Shown here: positions 58,335 to 64,000 of the stretch, in pieces
Layout: each line of letters begins with the position of its first letter
Numbering within the stretch: the first letter of the stretch is position 1
Assembly: GCF_004337475.1 (NCBI RefSeq)
Contig: NZ_SJZJ01000009.1
Coordinates: 36,834 to 100,833, forward strand
DNA: 64,000 bases
Reading direction: 5' to 3'
Source: Nocardioides jejuensis
GTDB taxonomy: Bacteria > Actinomycetota > Actinomycetes > Propionibacteriales > Nocardioidaceae
Position numbers and translations under genes: made by a program
The notes under the pieces: model-generated
Databases searched by the model: none
The model's input: only the letters and a program-made list of their open reading frames with translations
What the model was told of the DNA's origin: nothing

Positions 58335-60218
58335 TCAGCCGAGCGCGGTGGACGGCTGGAAGACCACGTGCGTGCGCCCGTAGTCGCGACGAGCCGGGGT
58401 GCGGGCCTCGATGATCACCGCGTACGGCGCATCGGCGTACGCCGCGGTCCAGCGGAAGGCCCGCTCGGCGCCGTCCGACGCATGCCACGTCCACTGGGTG
58501 CCGGCACCCTGGCCGTGCAGCGACCAGGCGCGACCGTCGCCCTTGTGGGCGACGAGCTGGCGAGCGTGCTGCTGGCTGTCCCAGTGCGTGAGGACGACGC
58601 GGTAGCCGTTGCGCTCGCAGGTCCAGCGCTCGAGGCGGTGCGGCACCTTCGCAGAGTCCTGGACGCAGTCGTCCTTGCCGACGATCGGGAAGAGCCGGGC
58701 CAGCGGCTTCGTCGCGTCGTCAGACGGCACACCTGCTCCGTTGGTGTGCGCGTCGGGGAGGCTGCTGGCCAATGGGTCCGCCGCGGCGTCCTTCGTCTCC
58801 AGCGCCTGGAAGTGCCGGACGCCCCAGACGCTCACCACGGCGATCGTGCCGAGGACGGCCGCCACCGAAAGTGCGCGCGCCGTGCCACGGGCGCCCTTGC
58901 CCCGGCGGTTGCGCAACCGCGAGACGGCGCGACCTGCAGCCCAGTGGTCGATCGCGGTCAGCATGGCGGGCTCCACGCGCGCATCGTCCCCGGCGACCTC
59001 CGACCCGGATGCCACCGGATCCGGCGCCAGGGCCTGGCCGACGGGCGCGTCCTCTGGACGGAGGCTCTCGATCGGGGCCCAGCCCGCCGCCACCTCGGCG
59101 AGGGTAGAACGCTCTGTGGGTGAGGTGTTGAGCGCGCTGTGCTCCTTGGCCTCGAACGCCGCACGCGCCTTGGCGAGCGCCGGCTCCTCCGCGGTCGGGG
59201 TCGCCGGCTCCGTGGGAGTCTCGGGCTCGGGTGCCTCGGGCTCGGGGGCCTCGGCTTCGGGTGCCTCGGCTTCGGGTGCCTCAGCCGCAACCGGCTCGGG
59301 CTCGACCAGATCAGCGGCAGCCTCGTCCGGCTCGCGGTAGTCCTCGACGTCCTCGCGCAGTGGCACGAACCGGTCCGGAAGTGGACCCGCCGCGCCGTCG
59401 CGTGCCAGGCCAGCGATGGCGCGCAGCGTTCCGACGAACGCCGACACGTCGCGGTAGCGCTCCGCCGGGTCCTTCGCGAGTGCCGTGCGCAGGACAGCGT
59501 TGATCGCCTCCTCGACGGCGCCGTCGCCTGCGACCTGCGGGACCGCGTCGGCCCGGTGCCCGACGTACGTCGCGAACGGTGTCTCGCCGGTCAGCGTCAA
59601 CCACAGGAGACAGCCGAGCGAGTAGATGTCCGCACGCGTCGTCGGTTCGCCGCCGTGGTGCAGCTCGGGGGCGCCGAAGTCCAGCGCCTCCTGCTTCAGG
59701 GTGCCGAACAGCGCACTGGTGCCCAGGAGCGCGGACAGGATGCCGGCGTCGCGGACGGTCGCGACGATCCGCCCGTCGCGCTCGGCGACAAGCACGCGCC
59801 GCGGCCCGAGGGCCCCGTCGACGAGCCCGGCGTGGTGGAGGTGGCTGATGCCGGCGCCGACCTGCGCGACGAGCTCGATGGCGTCGACGGGCGGGATGCC
59901 GTCGGGTGCCGCGACCCGCGCCAGGTCCGCCACACCGCCGACCGACCCGGTGGCGAAGAACGGCTGACCGTCGATCTCGCCGAACTCGTACAGCCGGACC
60001 AGGTGGTCGGACTCCAGCCGCCGCAGCAGCCGGGCGACACGGACCACCTCGTCGCGCTGCGCAGGCTCGTTGACGATGTGCGGCATCACCAGCCACAGCG
60101 TGCGCGGCTGTCCGGTGCGCGCCTCGACAGCCTCGACGACGGACCCGGCCCCGTGGTACGCCGGTGCCCCGGTCATCCGGTAACGGCCGAAGGCGACGCC
60201 AGGCCCAGGTTCAAGCAT
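58335..60218 (-). CDS. Transmembrane serine/threonine pseudokinase
   Basis: 627 residues. An N-terminal protein-kinase fold (about 10-275) keeps the late-lobe features (FGAPELHHGG for the APE, ADIYSLGCLLWLTLTGETPF) but has lost the catalytic ones. The VAIK lysine position reads TLWLVMPH, HRDLKxxN reads VDGALGPRRV, and DFG reads VRDAGI. A Pro/Glu/Ala repeat linker (AEAPEAEAPEPE) follows, then a membrane helix (ALSVAAVLGTIAVVSVWGV) and an extracellular domain with two cysteines. Likely a scaffold, like other actinobacterial pseudokinases. ATG at 60218 preferred over a GTG six codons upstream. Confidence 0.85.
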   Translation of the reverse strand: MLEPGPGVAFGRYRMTGAPAYHGAGSVVEAVEARTGQPRTLWLVMPHIVNEPAQRDEVVRVARLLRRLESDHLVRLYEFGEIDGQPFFATGSVGGVADLARVAAPDGIPPVDAIELVAQVGAGISHLHHAGLVDGALGPRRVLVAERDGRIVATVRDAGILSALLGTSALFGTLKQEALDFGAPELHHGGEPTTRADIYSLGCLLWLTLTGETPFATYVGHRADAVPQVAGDGAVEEAINAVLRTALAKDPAERYRDVSAFVGTLRAIAGLARDGAAGPLPDRFVPLREDVEDYREPDEAAADLVEPEPVAAEAPEAEAPEAEAPEPEAPEPETPTEPATPTAEEPALAKARAAFEAKEHSALNTSPTERSTLAEVAAGWAPIESLRPEDAPVGQALAPDPVASGSEVAGDDARVEPAMLTAIDHWAAGRAVSRLRNRRGKGARGTARALSVAAVLGTIAVVSVWGVRHFQALETKDAAADPLASSLPDAHTNGAGVPSDDATKPLARLFPIVGKDDCVQDSAKVPHRLERWTCERNGYRVVLTHWDSQQHARQLVAHKGDGRAWSLHGQGAGTQWTWHASDGAERAFRWTAAYADAPYAVIIEARTPARRDYGRTHVVFQPSTALG

Positions 60219-60241
60219 GGGCGGAAGACTAGCCACCCAGA

Positions 60242-60275
60242 CACGCCATTCATGCCAAAACGGGCATGCGGCGTG
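60242..60275 (-). terminator. Probable terminator after folA
   Basis: Hairpin with inner stem CATGCC/GGCATG, AAAACG loop, and outer stem CACGCC/GGCGTG, three bases after the folA stop. Separates thyA-folA from the pseudokinase gene; may also be an operator for the latter. Confidence 0.55.
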
Positions 60276-60278
60276 GTC

Positions 60279-60761
60279 CTACCTTCGAGACAGCCAGACG
60301 AACGCGTACGCCGGGTCCCCGGCGTACTCCTCGCGGCGGGTCTCCACCCACTCCTCAGCCTCGAACACCGGGTAGAACGTGTCGCCCTCGGGCTCGAGGT
60401 CGACCTCGGTCAGGATCTGGTGCGTGGCCAGCGGCAGGGCCTGGGCGTAGATCTGCGCGCCGCCCATGATCACGGTGTCGCCGGTATGCCCGGAGGCCAC
60501 CTCGACGGCCTCCTCGAGCGAGGTGGCCGTGAAGACGTTGTCGTGGGACCACTCCGGGTCACGGGTCACGACGATGTTGGTGCGGAACGGCAGCGGGTGA
60601 CCGATGGAGTCGAACGTCTTGCGCCCCATGACCACCGTGTGGCCCTTGGTGACGGCCCGGAAGTGCTTGAGGTCCTCGGAGATCGACCAGGGGATGTCGC
60701 CCTCGTGGCCGATGACGCCGTTGCGGGCGACGGCCGCGACCATCACGACGTGCTTGCTCAT
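60279..60761 (-). CDS. folA: Dihydrofolate reductase
   Basis: 160 residues. [27 protein letters not shown] carries the substrate/NADPH site including the conserved Asp; [12 protein letters not shown] and [13 protein letters not shown] bind NADPH. Regenerates tetrahydrofolate consumed by ThyA, whose gene overlaps it by ATGA. Confidence 0.96.
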   Translation of the reverse strand: MSKHVVMVAAVARNGVIGHEGDIPWSISEDLKHFRAVTKGHTVVMGRKTFDSIGHPLPFRTNIVVTRDPEWSHDNVFTATSLEEAVEVASGHTGDTVIMGGAQIYAQALPLATHQILTEVDLEPEGDTFYPVFEAEEWVETRREEYAGDPAYAFVWLSRR

Positions 60762-61552
60762 ACGGCGATCGGCGCCTTGATCGCAGGGTGCGGGTCGTAG
60801 CCCTCGACCGAGATGTCCTCGAGCTCGAACGCGTCGATCTCCTTCACCTCGGGGTTCAGCACGAGCGTCGGGAGCGCGCGCGGCTCGCGGGTGAGCTGCA
60901 GCTGCGCCTGCTCGACGTGGTTGGAGTAGAGGTGCGCGTCGCCGAGCGTGTGGACGAAGTCGCCGACCTCGAGCCCGGTCACCTGGGCGACCATGTGCGT
61001 CAGCAGGGCGTACGACGCGATGTTGAACGGCACTCCGAGGAAGATGTCGGCGCTGCGCTGGTAGAGCTGGCAGGAGAGCTTGCCGTCGGCGACGTAGAAC
61101 TGGAAGAGCGAGTGGCACGGCGGCAGCGCCATGTTGTCGACCTCGGCCGGGTTCCACGCGGAGACGATGTGGCGGCGACTGTCGGGGTTGGCGCGGATCT
61201 GGTCGATCACCTGCGCGAGCTGGTCGATGTGTCGACCATCGGGCGCGGGCCACGAGCGCCACTGCGCGCCGTAGACCGGACCGAGGTCACCGTTGTCGTC
61301 GGCCCACTCGTCCCAGATCGTGATGCCGCGCTCCTGCAGCCAGCGGACGTTGGTCTCGCCGCGCAGGAACCAGAGCAGCTCGCCGAAGACCGAGCGCGTG
61401 TGGATCTTCTTCGTCGTCAGCAGCGGGAAGCCGGCCGACAGGTCGAAGCGCATCTGGTGGCCGAAGACGCTCCGCGTGCCAGTGCCGGTGCGGTCACCCT
61501 TCTCGGTGCCTTCCTCGAGGACGCGGGTGAGGAGATCGAGATAGGTCTGCAC
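60758..61552 (-). CDS. thyA: Thymidylate synthase
   Basis: 264 residues. Catalytic Cys in [38 protein letters not shown] and [12 protein letters not shown] are intact. Makes dTMP with methylene-THF. GTG start ([10 protein letters not shown]). Confidence 0.97.
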   Translation of the reverse strand: MQTYLDLLTRVLEEGTEKGDRTGTGTRSVFGHQMRFDLSAGFPLLTTKKIHTRSVFGELLWFLRGETNVRWLQERGITIWDEWADDNGDLGPVYGAQWRSWPAPDGRHIDQLAQVIDQIRANPDSRRHIVSAWNPAEVDNMALPPCHSLFQFYVADGKLSCQLYQRSADIFLGVPFNIASYALLTHMVAQVTGLEVGDFVHTLGDAHLYSNHVEQAQLQLTREPRALPTLVLNPEVKEIDAFELEDISVEGYDPHPAIKAPIAV

Positions 61553-61577
61553 GGATGCAGCCTAGGCGAGACCCGGC

Positions 61578-62363
61578 TCAGGCCGACGCAACGACGTGCG
61601 CGACGAACGCCGCCACGTCACGACCACGCTCGGCCGGGTCGGCGTACGCCGGAGGGTGGGCGCGGTCCGCCTCGCTCGCGCCGCGGATCCGCAGCGCCTC
61701 GCGCAGGACGGGCTGCCACCGCTCCCCCATCGTGGCGAGCGCCCAACGCCCGGCCGCCGACTTCGAGGTCTGCTCACCGGTGACCAGCAGGTGGTGCATG
61801 CGTGCGGCACCGAGCACGTGCCAGGTCGCGTCGTCGGTGGCGGACTCCGCGGGGAACTTCTCCAGCGACGCCGCGATCCCGGCCCACTCACCGGTGAAGC
61901 AGTCCCGGGTGAAGTCACGCAGCCGTGCCGCGTCGGTCCATACGGGCGGGAGGTCGCCGCGGACGGCCATCGAGTGGAACGCCAGCTCGTGCCACCCGAC
62001 GGGCGTCACGTCGAAACGCCCGGCCGGGTCGAACCAGCCGTGCAGGATGCACGGCAGGTCCGGACAGTCATCGGGGTCCGCGGCGAGATCGTCGGCGAAG
62101 ACATGGAAGCCGTCGAGCGGCGCCCCCGCGCCCACCTCGGCGAGCTGCTGGTGCGACTCCTCCAGCGCGGAGATGTCCGCGTCGTCCGGACGTCGCGCGA
62201 GCACCGCCACCATGTCGATGTCGCTGACCTCCGCGACGTACTCGCCGAAGCCGAGGCCGCCCCGGACGTGCAGCCCGGTCACGAGGCCCGGCGCGAGCCC
62301 GTCGACGATCTGCAGCCAGGCATCGCAGACCTCAGCGACCTCGTCGGGAAGGCTCAGGCTCAC
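61578..62363 (-). CDS. Nucleotidyltransferase-domain protein (ANT-like)
   Basis: 261 residues. GLGFGEYVAEVSDIDMVAVL carries the nucleotidyltransferase GS/DxD pattern (first Gly-Ser degenerate). A helical C-terminal half with MHHLLVTGEQTSKSAAGRWAL resembles the DUF4111 part of streptomycin/spectinomycin adenylyltransferases. Resistance activity is not implied. GTG start overlaps the preceding stop (GTGA). Confidence 0.75.
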   Translation of the reverse strand: MSLSLPDEVAEVCDAWLQIVDGLAPGLVTGLHVRGGLGFGEYVAEVSDIDMVAVLARRPDDADISALEESHQQLAEVGAGAPLDGFHVFADDLAADPDDCPDLPCILHGWFDPAGRFDVTPVGWHELAFHSMAVRGDLPPVWTDAARLRDFTRDCFTGEWAGIAASLEKFPAESATDDATWHVLGAARMHHLLVTGEQTSKSAAGRWALATMGERWQPVLREALRIRGASEADRAHPPAYADPAERGRDVAAFVAHVVASA

Positions 62364-62608
62364 GCCTCGAGCGACATCGGGCCGTAGACCTCGCGGTCCG
62401 CCTCGAAGAGCGTCACCGCTGCCACACCGGCGTCGGCGAGGTCGGGCCAGAACTCGCCCACCCAGGACTCCGCATCGGCCTGGCTCGGGAAGCTCTTGTC
62501 GGTCAGGTCGGGCGCCGCCTCGACGACGCCACCGGCGCCGTCCTCGAGCCGCCAGCGCCACGGCTGGGCCTCGGTCGCACGGGCTCCGGACTGGTCGAAG
62601 TCGCTCAT
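62360..62608 (-). CDS. Conserved small actinobacterial protein
   Basis: 82 residues, acidic, with FPSQADAESWVGEFWPDLADAGVAAVTLFEADREVYGPMSL. No known domain. It is translationally coupled to the nucleotidyltransferase gene. The 29 bases to the divergent cobU must hold both promoters or leaderless starts. Confidence 0.8.
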   Translation of the reverse strand: MSDFDQSGARATEAQPWRWRLEDGAGGVVEAAPDLTDKSFPSQADAESWVGEFWPDLADAGVAAVTLFEADREVYGPMSLEA

Positions 62609-62637
62609 GGCTCCACCCTAGGCGGTAGGTTCCCCGC

Positions 62638-63168
62638 GTGAAGACGTTGGTGATCGGTGGCGCCCGGTCGGGCAAGAGCCGGTACGCCGAGTCCCTGCTG
62701 CTCGACCGTCCGGACACGACGTACGTCGCCACCGGCTACCCGGCCGCTGCAGACGACGCCGACTGGGCCATGCGGGTCGCGCTGCACCGGTCCCGGCGTC
62801 CCGCGTCCTGGACATCGGTGGAGTCGATCGACCTGACAGCGCTGCTCGGCGCCCAGGGCGGACCGCTGCTCATCGACTGCATGACGCTGTGGCTCACCCG
62901 CGCGATGGACGCGCACGATGCGTGGACGGTCGACGGCTGGGCCACACGCCGTGCCGGCCTCGTTGCAGAGGTCGATGCCCTCGTGGATGCCGTGTCAGCG
63001 TCGCCCCGCGAGCTGGTCCTCGTGACCAACGAGGTCGGCCAGGGCATCGTCCCGCCCGACCCGGGCACGCGCCGGTTCGTCGACGAGATGGGCGCCCTCA
63101 ACAGCGCGCTCGGGGCCGTCGTCGCCGACGTCGTGTGGTGCGTTGCCGGACGGCAGGTGCGCCTGTGA
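62638..63168 (+). CDS. cobU: Adenosylcobinamide kinase / adenosylcobinamide-phosphate guanylyltransferase
   Basis: 176 residues. P-loop GGARSGKS, guanylylated His region ALHRSRRPASW, LIDCMTLWL and TNEVGQGIVPPDPGTRRFVDEMG. Attaches GMP to the cobalamin lower loop. GTG start; overlaps cobS by GTGA. Confidence 0.95.
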   Translation: MKTLVIGGARSGKSRYAESLLLDRPDTTYVATGYPAAADDADWAMRVALHRSRRPASWTSVESIDLTALLGAQGGPLLIDCMTLWLTRAMDAHDAWTVDGWATRRAGLVAEVDALVDAVSASPRELVLVTNEVGQGIVPPDPGTRRFVDEMGALNSALGAVVADVVWCVAGRQVRL

Positions 63169-63989
63169 GCGGCCCCGCGACGCGCGTGGTGAAGCCCGCG
63201 CTCTTCGATCCGTTCCGCCTGCTCTTTGGCACCTTGACGGTGCTCCCGGTGCAACCGCCTCGGGTGGTGAACCGCCTGGTCGCGGGGCGCGCGATGACGC
63301 TCGCGCCCGTCGCCGGCATCGTCCTCGCGCTGCTCGTCGGCGTCCCCATGCAGCTTGCGTGGCGCTGGGGCCATGGCTCGAGCGCGCTGCTGGCTGTACT
63401 GGTGGTCGGTGCCCTGGCGGTGCTCACCCGGGCGATGCACCTGGACGGGCTCGCCGACGTCGCCGACGGACTCGGGTCCGGCCGTCGCGGCGACGACGCG
63501 CTGGCCGTGATGAAGAAGTCCGACATCGGACCCTTCGGCGTCGCGACGCTGGTGATCGTCCTGCTGGTGCAGGTCATCGCACTGAGCGATCTGATCGGCA
63601 CCGGGCGCGGCTTCCCGGCGTTGCTCGTCGCGCTGGTCGCGAGCCGAGGCATGCTGCCCGTGCTCTGCGGACCCCGCTTCCGCGCCGCGCGTCCCGGGGG
63701 TCTCGGGGCCACCGTCTCCAGCAGCGTCTCGCGTCGCCAGCTCGTGCTCGCGATCGTGCTCGAGATCGGACTGGTCCTGGCGGCCACCGGCCTCCTCGGC
63801 CTGCCCGGCTGGATGGATCCCCCGCGCGTGGAGGCCGCCCTCCTCGCCGCGCTCGTGGGCAGTGCCTGCGGCCACCTCATCGCGCTGCGCGCCGTCTCCC
63901 GCTTCGGCGGTACGACGGGCGACGTCTACGGCGCCGTCGTCGAGACAACCTTCACCGCAACGCTGGCGCTCGCGGCCTTCTTCATCTGA
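63165..63989 (+). CDS. cobS: Adenosylcobinamide-GDP ribazoletransferase (cobalamin synthase)
   Basis: 274 residues, six or seven membrane helices, with the signature MHLDGLADVADGLGSGRRGDDALAVMKKSDIGPFG and ATVETTFT-like end (YGAVVETTFTATLAL). Joins the lower ligand to complete cobalamin. The stop lies 11 bases before the window end. Confidence 0.95.
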   Translation: MSGPATRVVKPALFDPFRLLFGTLTVLPVQPPRVVNRLVAGRAMTLAPVAGIVLALLVGVPMQLAWRWGHGSSALLAVLVVGALAVLTRAMHLDGLADVADGLGSGRRGDDALAVMKKSDIGPFGVATLVIVLLVQVIALSDLIGTGRGFPALLVALVASRGMLPVLCGPRFRAARPGGLGATVSSSVSRRQLVLAIVLEIGLVLAATGLLGLPGWMDPPRVEAALLAALVGSACGHLIALRAVSRFGGTTGDVYGAVVETTFTATLALAAFFI

Positions 63990-64000
63990 TCAGCGCGCCG

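Noticed and set aside
61578..62363. Aminoglycoside resistance gene
   Set aside because: Similarity is limited to the nucleotidyltransferase fold with a degenerate GS motif; the gene sits in core chromosomal context without mobile elements.

Overview
The window is very GC-rich and coding-dense and comes from an actinobacterium. The gene set and gene order (thyA-folA, dapA-rnj, ftsK-rodZ-like-rimO-pgsA-pncC-clgR, recA-recX, an SsgA-like protein, an actinobacterial SOS box, a SARP/BTAD regulator, lhr-nei2) fit a Nocardioides-like member of the Propionibacteriales. That placement is inference from gene content; no rRNA is present. Neighbouring reading frames are often joined by ATGA, GTGA or TGATG overlaps. 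No stretch of 300 bases or more lacks a gene; the largest gaps are about 220-295 bases and carry tRNA flanks or regulatory sequence.

Region 1 (1-16.8 kb) is the accessory part. It begins inside a collagen-like fibre protein, followed almost without spacing by a 1,087-residue helical-repeat protein and a 1,931-residue beta-propeller protein with a hydrophobic, membrane-helix-like region. Next comes an M36 fungalysin-type metallopeptidase with two P-domains. The three of these proteins whose N-termini are in the window lack a signal peptide. A convergent SARP-family regulator follows. Its own upstream region carries a heptamer pair with an 11-bp period, and a related pair precedes a signal-less M15/peptidoglycan-binding/GH19 endolysin-like gene. 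I read this as the distal part of a locus for a large cytoplasmically assembled structure or its cargo, possibly an extracellular contractile injection system. The structural genes that would prove this are not in the window.

Region 2 (16.8-28.9 kb) holds a cold-shock gene, a Gly-Cys-Val tRNA cluster plus a second Val tRNA, an aminotransferase, an SsgA-like regulator, membrane proteins, a C4-dicarboxylate symporter beside a CitA/CitB-type two-component pair, glyA and a BBE-like oxidoreductase. Region 3 (29-32.5 kb) is an assimilatory sulfate-reduction operon (sulfite reductase, zinc-ribbon protein, cysH, sirohydrochlorin chelatase). Region 4 (32.6-39.6 kb) has a HipA-like/DUF3037 pair behind ppk2, the recA-recX SOS operon, a guanine deaminase, an MFS transporter and small conserved genes. 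Region 5 (39.6-47.5 kb) has lhr-nei2, a pseudouridine synthase and clgR. Region 6 (47.5-64 kb) is core cell-cycle, envelope and RNA-processing genes, ending with a transmembrane pseudokinase, thyA-folA and cobU-cobS.

Several intergenic gaps carry short palindromic or tandem repeats. One 62-bp element occurs twice, 20 kb apart, in the same orientation relative to a downstream gene start.
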